Source: Facklamia miroungae
Lineage (GTDB): Bacteria; Bacillota; Bacilli; Lactobacillales; Aerococcaceae
Direction of reading: 5' to 3'
Assembly (NCBI RefSeq): GCF_012396555.1
Contig: NZ_JAAXPS010000002.1
Span: 186,001 to 250,000 of the forward strand
Length of the DNA stretch: 64,000 bases
Numbering within the stretch: the first letter of the stretch is position 1; each line of letters opens with the position of its first letter. The notes beneath the pieces are model-generated. The model saw nothing but the letters and a program-made list of their open reading frames with translations. It was not told the origin of the DNA and did not search any database. Below, piece by piece: positions 55,255-63,964 of this stretch. Position numbers and translations under genes: made by a program.

Positions 55255-56148
55255 ATGTTTTCACTCAATAGCAAAAATTATTTAAATACAATCTTAGTTG
55301 TTAATGATATTCCTGGAGCAGGTAGGGTAGCAGGCGCAATCAATTTGCCGGTTCTCGCCGCTGCACAATTAGAAGCAGCCATTTTACCGACCCTAATTCT
55401 TTCGTCACATGCCGGAGAGGCAGGTGCTCTTGTGCGATTCCCAATGGGATCAGCTTTTCAAGAGATGTTGAATCATTGGCAAGAAGTTGGTTATCATTTT
55501 GATGCGGTTTTAACAGGCTATTTTGCTGATACGAAGCAAATTGATGATTTAAAAACTTATTATTTAAAAGAAAAAGCAATTAATCCCAATATTTCTTTGT
55601 TTATGGATCCGATTATGGGTGACCATGGTCAATTCTATGCTGGCTTTGATCAAGAAGTGGCTCATCATTTACGAGAATTGATTCCACACGCTGAATTAGT
55701 TATGCCTAATCTAACTGAAGCTTGTTTGATTTTAGGTCGTGATTATAAAGAAGATTTTAAATACGAAGAAATTGCTGAAATTGCAGATGATCTCCTGGCA
55801 TTAGGTTGTAAAAACATCATTATAACCGGAGCCAAAGAGGGTCAAAACGATAATGAGCGTTTGGGCTTTTATTATGCTAGTCACACTGGAGAAAAAGGAC
55901 TTGTCTTACATGATTATTTTGATGGTTATGTATTTGGGACAGGAGATACAGTCGCTTCAATCATTACAGCTAGTAGACTAGCGGGTGACAGCCTCAAAGA
56001 GTCAGTGCAATTCACGGCCGAAATAGTTGAAAAAATGATTCCATTTTCCATCAGCCAAAACGAGAGTAAAGTCGGTCCTATCCATTTTGAACCCTTTTTA
56101 AAAGATATTTCCAACTATTTTAGTCAGAAAAAAGAAAGTAGGAATTAA
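55255..56148 (+). CDS. Pyridoxamine/pyridoxal kinase family protein (PdxK-like)
   Basis: A ribokinase-fold kinase of the PfkB/ThiD/PdxY type, probably phosphorylating a B6 vitamer (PLP salvage) in the cytoplasm. The start ILVVNDIPGAGRVAGAINLP matches the substrate-binding N-terminus of pyridoxamine kinases. VLTGYFADTKQI is also conserved. The anion-hole/catalytic Asp sits in FGTGDTVASIIT (usually GTGDxFA). Its 297 residues fit. A TAGGGGG site precedes the ATG. It is followed without gap by a membrane-protein gene and an ABC exporter, an unusual context. Confidence 0.82.
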   Translation: MFSLNSKNYLNTILVVNDIPGAGRVAGAINLPVLAAAQLEAAILPTLILSSHAGEAGALVRFPMGSAFQEMLNHWQEVGYHFDAVLTGYFADTKQIDDLKTYYLKEKAINPNISLFMDPIMGDHGQFYAGFDQEVAHHLRELIPHAELVMPNLTEACLILGRDYKEDFKYEEIAEIADDLLALGCKNIIITGAKEGQNDNERLGFYYASHTGEKGLVLHDYFDGYVFGTGDTVASIITASRLAGDSLKESVQFTAEIVEKMIPFSISQNESKVGPIHFEPFLKDISNYFSQKKESRN

Positions 56149-57897
56149 ATGATAATTAAAGATGTTACACCTAATGATACAATAAATAAAAAAAGAACAA
56201 AGCGTTCTTTTAACCCAAATTATTTATATTTCTTATTAGCAATTGGTATTTTTATTTATTATTATCTCACACTTCCACCTCTTCACTACGCATCTTATCA
56301 GACATGGTTCTTTCTGCTTTTAATATATGCAGGTATCTTTGCGATTGAACTTATCAAAGATTCTAACCAATGGCTTAAAAAAATTAAAAATAATTCAAAT
56401 CAAGCAACAGAGATAAAATTTGGTAAATTACCAAAAAAATATCGGTATTTTTATTGGCCGGTAATTGCTATCCTATTGATTGGATTAGTAGGTAAATTTA
56501 TCTTCTCGCCTTTTTTTATGGCTAAAGATTATGGACAAATGATCAATCCAGTTAGTAAAGACTTTAAAACAACTTTCCCAGAAGTTAACATTGATAATGT
56601 ACCATTAGTAGATCGAGATACCGCTGTGCGACTTGGGAACCGTCATTTAGGAGCCTTGACTGAGCTTGTTTCTCAATTTGAAGTTTCCGATGAATACACT
56701 CAAATCAATATTAAAGCAGAACCTTATCGAGTAACTCCTTTGAAATATGCAGGTCTGTTCAAATGGCTAAATAATTTTTCTCAAGGGATCCCACATTATT
56801 TACAGGTAGATAATGTTACAGGAAAAGTCGAAGTAAAAACACCTGAGAAGCCGATTAGATATTCTTACTCAGATCACTTTGGACGGAATATATCGAGACA
56901 TCTAAGATTTAATTACCCATTTAGTATTTTTGAAAGTCCTGATTTTGAAGTGGATGATGAAGGTAATCCATATTATATTGCTACAAGTTATGGGCGTAAT
57001 TTCTTTTTAAATGAACCCGAACCAAACGGTTTAATAGTAGTAAATGCGATGACTGGTGAGCATCAAAAATATGCGATGGACGAAATCCCTTCGTGGGTAG
57101 ACAGAGTGTATTCAGCTGATTTAATAATGCACCAGTTAGATCAAAATGGTAAATTTAAAAATGGCTTCTGGAACTCAGTCTTTGCTAAAGAAGGTGTTAC
57201 TGAAACATCAGATGGTTATAATTATTTACCAATGAATGATGATATCTACCTTTATACAGGTATTACTTCTGTCGTATCTGATGAGTCAAATATCGGCTTC
57301 GTTTTAGTAAACTTACGTACAAAAGAAACCACAATGTATACCTTGTCGGCTGCAGAAGAATTTTCTGCTATGGCTTCAGCAGAGGGTTCAGTTCAAGAAA
57401 AAGGCTATAAGGCTACATTCCCACTTTTAATTAATCTACAAGGGAACCCTATGTATATTCTTACTTTAAAAGATTCATCGGGTCTGATTAAAAATTATAG
57501 TTTGGTGGATGTTCAAGATTATCAGAAAGTCTATATTGCAAGTAATATGAAGCAATTGATCCAAAAATACGGAGAAGATAATCCTGTTGTTCTGGAAGCA
57601 ATCAATGAAGAAACGCTCGAAAAAGTTTCAGGTCAAGTTGAAAAAATTCAAGCAGTAATTAAAGAAGGAGAAACATACTACTATTTCATGTTAGATGGAA
57701 AAGTTTACCAAGTTCCTGCTAGACTGAATGAATACTTGCCATTTGTTGAAGAAGGACAGACCATTTCGTTAAAAATTGACGAATTATCTAATATCCATTC
57801 TGTTGATTTGACTGAAATATTTGGCGATAAAGCAAATCAAGAAACAGTCATTGAATCGAGTGAGGAAGCAGATCCATTATTAGATAACATTGAATAA
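56149..57897 (+). CDS. Membrane protein of unknown function
   Basis: I do not recognise the family firmly. Its 582 residues comprise two N-terminal membrane helices (about 25-41 and 47-65), a cytoplasmic loop, a third helix (about 101-120), then a roughly 430-residue extracytoplasmic region. That region includes DTAVRLGNRHLG and HYLQVDNVTGKVEVKTPEKP, followed by a propeller-like or OB-like C-terminal part. It starts on the base after the kinase stop and ends 26 bp before the NatA-like ATPase, so it may be an accessory protein of that exporter (inference). Confidence 0.7.
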   Translation: MIIKDVTPNDTINKKRTKRSFNPNYLYFLLAIGIFIYYYLTLPPLHYASYQTWFFLLLIYAGIFAIELIKDSNQWLKKIKNNSNQATEIKFGKLPKKYRYFYWPVIAILLIGLVGKFIFSPFFMAKDYGQMINPVSKDFKTTFPEVNIDNVPLVDRDTAVRLGNRHLGALTELVSQFEVSDEYTQINIKAEPYRVTPLKYAGLFKWLNNFSQGIPHYLQVDNVTGKVEVKTPEKPIRYSYSDHFGRNISRHLRFNYPFSIFESPDFEVDDEGNPYYIATSYGRNFFLNEPEPNGLIVVNAMTGEHQKYAMDEIPSWVDRVYSADLIMHQLDQNGKFKNGFWNSVFAKEGVTETSDGYNYLPMNDDIYLYTGITSVVSDESNIGFVLVNLRTKETTMYTLSAAEEFSAMASAEGSVQEKGYKATFPLLINLQGNPMYILTLKDSSGLIKNYSLVDVQDYQKVYIASNMKQLIQKYGEDNPVVLEAINEETLEKVSGQVEKIQAVIKEGETYYYFMLDGKVYQVPARLNEYLPFVEEGQTISLKIDELSNIHSVDLTEIFGDKANQETVIESSEEADPLLDNIE

Positions 57898-57923
57898 AAT
57901 TTTAAGATTTAGAGGAGGATATA

Positions 57924-58832
57924 ATGTTAGAAGTTCAAAATTTATCAAAGAAATTTGGTAATTTCCAAGCTGTTAAGAATGTTTCTTTTGATATAGAACC
58001 CGGAATGATCATGGGTTTTATTGGTCCAAATGGCTCTGGGAAAACAACTGTTTTTAGAATGATTTTAGATTTTCTTAATCCAGAACCTGGTGGGAAAATC
58101 ACATGGAATCAACAACCTGTTAATAAGCAACTATATAATATAGTAGGGTACCTCCCCGAAGAACGAGGCCTTTATGAAAAGATGACGATCGAAGATCAGA
58201 TTATTTATTTTGCTAGTTTAAGAGGTATGAAGCATCAAGATATTATTACGCAAATTGACGAGTGGATGGAAAAATTTGCTGTTAAAGGAAAAAGAAAAGA
58301 TAAGATTAATACTTTATCAAAAGGGAATCAGCAAAAAATCCAACTCATCGCAACTTTAATTCATCGGCCGAAGTTGGTTATTTTAGATGAACCATTTTCA
58401 GGCTTAGACCCAGTCAATGCAGATCTATTAAAGCAAGGTATTTTGGAATTAAAAGCAGGTGGATCCAGTATTATTTTCTCAAGTCATAATATGGAGAATG
58501 TTTCACAAATCTGTGATAAATTAGCAATGATCCTCAATGGAGAACAAGTTCTTTATGGAACGATTAATGAAGTGAGAGAGCAATTTGGCCGCGTTCGTAT
58601 TTATATTGAGAGTAATAAGTGGAATCAAGAATCCTTATCAGAAATAGAAGGGGTCGAGTCTGTTATCCGTACTAGCCCTGATCATTACACCTTGAATCTT
58701 TCAGATGAATCCTATGGGCCAAGTATTTTCCAAAAAATTACTCAAGGTCAGTATATTTCAATGTTTTCGCAACAACCACCAACTCTGGAAGAAATTTTTA
58801 AATTGAAAGTAGGTGACCGAATTCATGAATAA
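57924..58832 (+). CDS. ABC exporter ATPase (NatA/YhaQ-like)
   Basis: The ATPase of a two-gene ABC-2 exporter. Walker A is GPNGSGKTT (about residues 35-43). The signature reads LSKGNQQKIQL, where LSKGN replaces LSGGQ, as in NatA-type proteins. Walker B is LVILDEPFSGLDP, and the switch region is FSSHNMENV. The C-terminal 80 residues form the usual regulatory tail. GAGGAGG precedes the ATG. It overlaps the permease by 8 bp. NatAB exports sodium in Bacillus; the substrate here is unproven. Confidence 0.9.
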   Translation: MLEVQNLSKKFGNFQAVKNVSFDIEPGMIMGFIGPNGSGKTTVFRMILDFLNPEPGGKITWNQQPVNKQLYNIVGYLPEERGLYEKMTIEDQIIYFASLRGMKHQDIITQIDEWMEKFAVKGKRKDKINTLSKGNQQKIQLIATLIHRPKLVILDEPFSGLDPVNADLLKQGILELKAGGSSIIFSSHNMENVSQICDKLAMILNGEQVLYGTINEVREQFGRVRIYIESNKWNQESLSEIEGVESVIRTSPDHYTLNLSDESYGPSIFQKITQGQYISMFSQQPPTLEEIFKLKVGDRIHE

Positions 58833-60162
58833 AATGTGGCTAGTAGCAAAAGAAGTTTATCGCAAAAATGTAAAATCTTGGGCCTTTTTTTGGATGATAG
58901 CCGGTCCTATCCTAATGGGATTGGTAATATTAGCGATTGGTTATTTCATTTACTTAGACCAGTCCAGTTCTTCAGTCGGGAATGTTGGTATTGTTTCTAA
59001 TAATAGCGAAATAAACCAATTGATAGAAGGTATTGAAGATGAAAACGAATATAAATTCGATTTTGATGAAAAGAGCGCTGAAGAAGCTTTATTCGCTGAT
59101 GAAATTGATGGTTATTTAGTCCTAGATGGACAAGGAACGGACATCGATGCTAAGTTTTACCGTCATAATTCTGGTAAAAATATAGCAACTTATTCTTTAC
59201 AGGAAGTATTATCAGATTATCGTATTCAAAAACAAGCAGAAGCTTTTAACTTAAAACCCGAAGAGGTTAATCAGTTAAAAGAAAGCTCGGTAGATATTGA
59301 AACGATCCGTATACAGTCTGGTGAAGATGGGGATGTGACCGAAGTTTCTGAAGATGATCCAGTTACAGCAGCAAAAATTGCTATTGCTTATATTGTATGT
59401 TTTGTAGTCTTTATGTTTATCATGAACTATGTTTCAATTGTTTCACAAGAGATCGCTGCTGAAAAGGGGTCTAAAATAATGGAAATTATTTTATCCAGTA
59501 TCTCAGCTACGCAACATTTTATGGGGAAATTGATTGGGGTAGGTTTAGTGATTCTTACTCAGCTAGGAATCTATGCCATACTCGGAGTGATTTTCTCTTA
59601 TATTTTCAGTTTAGTAATGGCTCAATATGTGATGAATTCACCTGAAAGTATGGATTCCATTCAGGCAGGTTCAGAAGCTATGTCTAGCGGATTTGACCCA
59701 AGTTTGATCAGTGGTTATATTGCTGAAGCTAGGCCGGTGATTTTGTATGGAATCTTATTTGCGGTAATTGGTATTTTTATTTATTCAATCATTGCTGCTT
59801 TCTTGGGTTCACTGGTTTCTAAGACAGAGGATGTAAATAAGATGATTGCTCCTATCACATTATTGGCGGTGGCCGGATTTTACATATCTATTTATGCCAT
59901 GCAGTCACCTAACTCGTCCATTGTTCGCTTTGGATCATATTTCCCATTATTCACACCATTTGTTATGCCATTTCGTTTGGCTAATGATACCGTTGCTATA
60001 AGTGAAATTTGGCTATCTGTTGGAATTGCCATTCTTTTCTTAGCCCTATGTATCTGGCTTTCAATTACTTTCTATAAGTCGAATGTATTAGTCTATAGTG
60101 AAAAAGGCTTGATAGGTACCTTTAAGCAATCATTGGCTATTTGGAAAAACGAAAAAGAATAA
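58825..60162 (+). CDS. ABC-2 permease (NatB/YhaP-like)
   Basis: The membrane partner of the preceding ATPase. An N-terminal helix (about residues 20-45), a long extracellular segment (about 48-190), then a C-terminal helix bundle. The NatB hallmark SQEIAAEKGSKIMEIILSSI lies about residues 210-229. Its 445 residues are typical. The ATG at 58825, 8 nt after AGGTGA, is preferred to the in-frame codon at 58813. Last gene of the operon; terminator follows. Confidence 0.9.
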   Translation: MNKMWLVAKEVYRKNVKSWAFFWMIAGPILMGLVILAIGYFIYLDQSSSSVGNVGIVSNNSEINQLIEGIEDENEYKFDFDEKSAEEALFADEIDGYLVLDGQGTDIDAKFYRHNSGKNIATYSLQEVLSDYRIQKQAEAFNLKPEEVNQLKESSVDIETIRIQSGEDGDVTEVSEDDPVTAAKIAIAYIVCFVVFMFIMNYVSIVSQEIAAEKGSKIMEIILSSISATQHFMGKLIGVGLVILTQLGIYAILGVIFSYIFSLVMAQYVMNSPESMDSIQAGSEAMSSGFDPSLISGYIAEARPVILYGILFAVIGIFIYSIIAAFLGSLVSKTEDVNKMIAPITLLAVAGFYISIYAMQSPNSSIVRFGSYFPLFTPFVMPFRLANDTVAISEIWLSVGIAILFLALCIWLSITFYKSNVLVYSEKGLIGTFKQSLAIWKNEKE

Positions 60163-60182
60163 TCTAATTCAATGAAAAACTA

Positions 60183-60245
60183 AAAAACAAGGTTTTTTCT
60201 AAAGCTATTTTATGAAAGTAGCTTTCGGAGAGCCTTGTTTTTTGC
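60183..60245 (+). terminator. Rho-independent terminator
   Basis: Outer arms AAAACAAGG/CCTTGTTTT enclose an AAAGCTA/TAGCTTT inner helix and end in TTTTTTG. Confidence 0.85.
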
Positions 60246-60321
60246 TTAAATAACAAGTTGAGATTCATTCTTTTTTCATGCGGATATGTTAGAATAATAG
60301 TTGTGAAGTGAGGGAAAATTT

Positions 60322-61170
60322 ATGAAAGAATTACCAATTGGTTTTATTGATTCAGGATTTGGAGGATTAACCGTTGTTAAGCAGAGTTTAAAACAACTAC
60401 CTAACGAATCTATTCTTTTTATTGGTGATAATGCACGTTGTCCTTATGGTCCTCGCCCCTTAGAAGAGGTCAAAAAGTATATCTGGCAATTAAGCAACTT
60501 TTTACGAGAAAAAGGGATCAAAATGCTCGTAATAGCATGTAATACTGGGACTGCCGCAGCTTTAGAGGAGCTTAAGAAAACTTTACCAATTCCAGTGGTT
60601 GGTGTCATTGCTCCTGGAAGTCGAGCCGCCATTATTCAAACCAATAATAAAAAAATAGGAGTAATCGGAACATTAGGAACGATTAAAAGTCAGATTTATG
60701 AAAATACAATCACCAATAAAACAAATGATGTGACCGTTAAGGGTATAGCCTGTCCTTCTTTTGTCGATATGGTCGAAACAGGTCAACTATATAGTGGCCG
60801 AGCTAAAGATAAGGTCACACAAGAACTTTCTCCCATTTTAGATGAAGAGATAGATACATTGGTACTCGGTTGTACACATTATCCCCTTATGCGCGATTTA
60901 ATCCAAGAAGTAGTCGGACCTAAGGTTCATTTGATTGATTCAGGTGTAGAAACAATTAATGATGTGAGCATGCTGTTAGATTATTTTAATTTGAGTCGTA
61001 CAGCAAGTGATGCAGCTATGCAATCTCCCAAACATATCTTTTATACGACTGGTGATGCGGATCGTTTTCATCGAATGGCAAGCGACTGGTTGAATCAAGA
61101 CGATCTCGATATTAGAAAATGTGAAATAAAAGGAGAAGTTATTTATGAAACTTATTATAGCGAGTCATAA
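60322..61170 (+). CDS. racE: Glutamate racemase
   Basis: Makes D-glutamate for peptidoglycan. The paired catalytic cysteines are in VIACNTGTAA (about residue 73) and VLGCTHYPLM (about 184). The N-terminal IGFIDSGFGGLTV and GDNARCPYGPRP are family blocks. Cofactor-independent two-base mechanism. Its 282 residues are typical. GAGGGA precedes the ATG. Overlaps rdgB by 26 bp and heads racE-rdgB-yfcE-cbpB. Confidence 0.96.
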   Translation: MKELPIGFIDSGFGGLTVVKQSLKQLPNESILFIGDNARCPYGPRPLEEVKKYIWQLSNFLREKGIKMLVIACNTGTAAALEELKKTLPIPVVGVIAPGSRAAIIQTNNKKIGVIGTLGTIKSQIYENTITNKTNDVTVKGIACPSFVDMVETGQLYSGRAKDKVTQELSPILDEEIDTLVLGCTHYPLMRDLIQEVVGPKVHLIDSGVETINDVSMLLDYFNLSRTASDAAMQSPKHIFYTTGDADRFHRMASDWLNQDDLDIRKCEIKGEVIYETYYSES

Positions 61171-61741
61171 TCCAGGAAAAATTGCAGAATTCAAAGCACT
61201 ATTTGAAAATATTGACTTGCAAGTGCAATCACTCTTGGATTATCCTGAAGTAGAAGAAGTTGAAGAAACAGGAAAGACTTTTGAAGAAAATGCACGACTA
61301 AAAGCAGAAACAATTGCTAATCAAATGAACTGTTTGGCCCTATCTGATGATTCGGGCTTATGTGTGCCAAAATTAAATAATGAACCAGGCGTTTTCTCAG
61401 CTCGATATGCTGGAGAAGAAAAAGATGATGAAAAGAACCGTCTTAAGTTGCTGGATAATTTAAAGGGCTTTGAAGGAGCAGATCGAAAGGCCTATTTTAT
61501 AACTTCGATTGTTTTAGCGGATCCACAAAAAGACTCTTTAATAGTTGAAGGAATGGTTGAAGGAATGATTACTAAAGAACCAGTTGGACAGGGAGGATTT
61601 GGTTATGACTCGCTCTTTTACTATCCAGAAGATCAAAAAACTTTTGCACAAATGTCAGCTGAACGCAAAAACGAAATCTCACATCGCGGGCGAGCCGTTA
61701 AAAATTTACAAGAAAAATTAAATGATTGGTTGGAGGGCTAA
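61145..61741 (+). CDS. rdgB: XTP/dITP diphosphatase (RdgB/HAM1 type)
   Basis: Hydrolyses non-canonical purine nucleoside triphosphates such as XTP and dITP to protect DNA. Family blocks: IIASHNPGKIAEFKALF (N-terminal SHNxGKxxE), ALSDDSGLCVPKLN with the acidic metal site, PGVFSARYAG, GFGYDSLFYYPE and SHRGRAVKNL. The ATG at 61145 has AGGAGAAG upstream inside racE. Its 198 residues are standard. Confidence 0.95.
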   Translation: MKLIIASHNPGKIAEFKALFENIDLQVQSLLDYPEVEEVEETGKTFEENARLKAETIANQMNCLALSDDSGLCVPKLNNEPGVFSARYAGEEKDDEKNRLKLLDNLKGFEGADRKAYFITSIVLADPQKDSLIVEGMVEGMITKEPVGQGGFGYDSLFYYPEDQKTFAQMSAERKNEISHRGRAVKNLQEKLNDWLEG

Positions 61742-61743
61742 TG

Positions 61744-62271
61744 ATGAAACTTTTAGTTCTAAGTGATAATCATGGAAATTATTCAACCGTCAATCAAATA
61801 TTTACTGAGTATAGAGATAAAGTAGATTACATAATTCATTGTGGTGATTCGGAATTTTCCTTTGAAGATCCAATATGGCAACTCGTTGATGTTAAAGTGG
61901 CAGGAAATATGGACTTTTCGCCAGGCTATCCGACTATCGAAACGCTACAAACACCTCTTGGCAAATTGTTAATCACTCATGGCCACTTGTTTCAAGTCAA
62001 TCAAGGCAATCAAATGCTATTCGATTTGGCACTTGAAAAAGATGCACAATTTGTTTTTCATGGTCACACTCATCGTTTGTATGCTGAGCTGAAAGATGGG
62101 ATTTTGCTAATGAATCCAGGATCGATCGCTCAACCAAGAGGTGAAATTCAAGCAAAAACCTATGCAGTCGTTGAAATTTCAAAAGATTTTATAGAAGTAG
62201 ATTATTATAATCACCAATCTGTTCTTTTGGAAGACTTAACTCATTATTTTAAACTAGATGGAGCTGATTGA
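61744..62271 (+). CDS. YfcE/MJ0936-type metallophosphoesterase (YsnB-like)
   Basis: A calcineurin-fold phosphodiesterase of 175 residues. Metal-site motifs: VLSDNHGN, HCGDSE, VAGNMD, LITHGHLF and FHGHTH. Tandem ATGs lie at 61741 and 61744. GGAGG is 7 nt from the second, which is preferred. In Bacillus the homologue ysnB follows the rdgB homologue ysnA, the same order as here. The physiological substrate is not established. Confidence 0.92.
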   Translation: MKLLVLSDNHGNYSTVNQIFTEYRDKVDYIIHCGDSEFSFEDPIWQLVDVKVAGNMDFSPGYPTIETLQTPLGKLLITHGHLFQVNQGNQMLFDLALEKDAQFVFHGHTHRLYAELKDGILLMNPGSIAQPRGEIQAKTYAVVEISKDFIEVDYYNHQSVLLEDLTHYFKLDGAD

Positions 62272-62273
62272 TC

Positions 62274-62780
62274 TTGATAGATCCTAAGTTATCAAAAAAA
62301 ATAGTTGAGAGTCTGGATGAAGTTTTAATTTCAGCTGATGATGTAGCGTATCTTTATGACTTTAATTCACTTATTCACGGCTTACTAGTCCTAAATCAAG
62401 TGGACTATTCAATGATTCCAGTTGTCAATCAACATGATCAGATAGTAGGACTTGTCAGTATTAATATGATCGTTAAAGAAGCAATATCTTTAGAAGATAT
62501 AGACTTTGACAACTTGAATCATAAATTAATCAAACATTTAGACTTAAGAAAACCAGAATTCATTACCATGAGTGAGGATTTAGAATCAATTTTACATAAA
62601 TTAGTCGACAATAACTTCTTATGTGTAGTTGAGAACCATCATGATAAAAAATTTCTTGGCATTATCACACGGAATATGATTTTGAAGCGAATCAATGCTT
62701 TTTTACATAGAACCTGTTTGAACGACTTAATTATTACTGATTTCGCCCCAGCCCATAGAAAGAAAGTATACAATAAATAA
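62274..62780 (+). CDS. cbpB: CBS-domain protein, CbpB-like
   Basis: A small protein of two CBS motifs (about residues 10-75 and 85-150). CbpB homologues in Bacillus and Listeria bind cyclic di-AMP and, when ligand-free, activate the stringent-response synthetase Rel. The pattern MIPVVNQHDQIVGLVSINMI and FLCVVENHHDKKFLGIITRN is typical of the pair. TTG at 62274 is 10 nt after GGAG; TTG at 62268 is only 4 nt away, so the former is preferred with moderate certainty. It overlaps or nearly abuts the phosphoesterase gene. Confidence 0.82.
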   Translation: MIDPKLSKKIVESLDEVLISADDVAYLYDFNSLIHGLLVLNQVDYSMIPVVNQHDQIVGLVSINMIVKEAISLEDIDFDNLNHKLIKHLDLRKPEFITMSEDLESILHKLVDNNFLCVVENHHDKKFLGIITRNMILKRINAFLHRTCLNDLIITDFAPAHRKKVYNK

Positions 62781-62862
62781 ACTCATTTTAAGGGCTTTTC
62801 TTTGAGTTAAATACGCTTTCATGCTATATTTAAATCAATAACATAGCAAAGGAGGATTAGAT

Positions 62863-63417
62863 ATGACACTTGGTCAAATTGCAGCTTTGATTGCAGCTTT
62901 AGCCTTTGCAATTCTTGTTGTATTCTTATCAATGACCCTAGTAAAAATTAGCGCCATTTTAACCGATTTAAAGGAAACGGTGAGTAAATTAAATAATACG
63001 ATTGATGTAGTGACTAAAGACGTCGATCATTTATCAATTGAAGTTGAGGGGTTACTTAATAAAGCGAATACGCTTGTTGACGACCTTAACGGAAAATTGG
63101 GTAAAACGGATCCATTATTTACTGCGATTGGTGATGTGGGAACATCAGTATCTGAGTTGAATGATTCCACTAAAGAAATGACAACTAATTTCGTTTCGAA
63201 TTTTTCGAAAAAAAATAAGAAAAAATCACCGATCAATTCGCTTCAAAAAGCGTCAAAAATGGTCAACCGTTTCAAAGTAAAACCCCAGGCAAGAAAGTCA
63301 GATCAAATGGATAAAGTTCCAGTAAAACAGGAACAAAGAACTTTGGATTCTTTTATTCAAGGCCAACCGTCTAAAACAGCGGGTGAAATTTCAATTAATT
63401 TAAAGGAGGCAAAATAA
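62863..63417 (+). CDS. DUF948 protein (YtxG-like)
   Basis: A 184-residue protein with one N-terminal membrane helix (IAALIAALAFAILVVFLSMT, about residues 6-25), then a heptad-rich coiled coil (about 30-115), and a basic, disordered C-terminal tail. This is the DUF948/YtxG layout, usually encoded next to a YtxH-domain gene as here. In Bacillus the pair belongs to the general stress response. AAAGGAGG precedes the ATG. Confidence 0.9.
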   Translation: MTLGQIAALIAALAFAILVVFLSMTLVKISAILTDLKETVSKLNNTIDVVTKDVDHLSIEVEGLLNKANTLVDDLNGKLGKTDPLFTAIGDVGTSVSELNDSTKEMTTNFVSNFSKKNKKKSPINSLQKASKMVNRFKVKPQARKSDQMDKVPVKQEQRTLDSFIQGQPSKTAGEISINLKEAK

Positions 63418-63418
63418 T

Positions 63419-63853
63419 ATGAAAAATAATGATGGATTTTTAGCAGGCGCACTCTTAGGTGCTGCGATTGGAGGAGCTGCCGCTTTACTCTTTGCTCCTA
63501 AGTCTGGAAGAGAATTACGAGAAGACTTAAATGAAGAGTTGGACTATTGGATTGATCGTGTAAATGATTATACTGATTATGCTGTTGAAAGAGGCGTTGA
63601 AATGTACGATGCCGCTTCTGAAGCAGGAGAAGATATTCGTGTAAACCTTAAATCTTCGGCTGATCAAATTAAACGTTCCGCTGAAGAATTAAAGAAAGAA
63701 GCGAGTAAAGAATGGGATCATGTAAAAGAAGATTTAAATCAATCAAAAGATATCTTAACAGCTGAAATTGAAGATATTGAAGTTGAAGCTAAAGATGAGT
63801 TTAAGGATGTAAAAGAAGAAGTTGAAAAGAAGACTGACGAACTTTTAAACTAA
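63419..63853 (+). CDS. ytxH: YtxH domain protein
   Basis: A 144-residue protein with the YtxH signature GFLAGALLGAAIGGAAALLF followed by APKSGRELRE (residues about 6-35). A long amphipathic, acidic helical tail that resembles LEA-like stress proteins follows. One base separates it from the DUF948 gene, so the two are coupled. GGAGG precedes the ATG. The terminator at 63861 ends the operon. Confidence 0.92.
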   Translation: MKNNDGFLAGALLGAAIGGAAALLFAPKSGRELREDLNEELDYWIDRVNDYTDYAVERGVEMYDAASEAGEDIRVNLKSSADQIKRSAEELKKEASKEWDHVKEDLNQSKDILTAEIEDIEVEAKDEFKDVKEEVEKKTDELLN

Positions 63854-63860
63854 ACTTTTA

Positions 63861-63893
63861 AAAACTCCCTCATACTGAGGGAGTTTTATTATT
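63861..63893 (+). terminator. Rho-independent terminator after ytxH
   Basis: The stem AAAACTCCCTCA/TGAGGGAGTTTT type (63861-63872 with 63876-63887) is followed by ATTATT. Confidence 0.9.
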
Positions 63894-63926
63894 ATGAAAA
63901 AACTGTGAAAACTTGACGATATTTAT

Positions 63927-63964
63927 AGAAAACGCTTGCACTATTAACCTTCTTATGTTAAATT
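63927..63964 (+). promoter_or_regulatory. cre-like site and candidate promoter of the next gene
   Basis: AGAAAACGCTTGCA (63927-63940) matches the TGNAANCGNWNNCA catabolite-response consensus at all but the first base. It overlaps a possible -35 TTGCAC (63937-63942) with TAAATT 16 nt later. A GAAGGG site at 63988 suggests a gene starts beyond the window. Confidence 0.5.
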
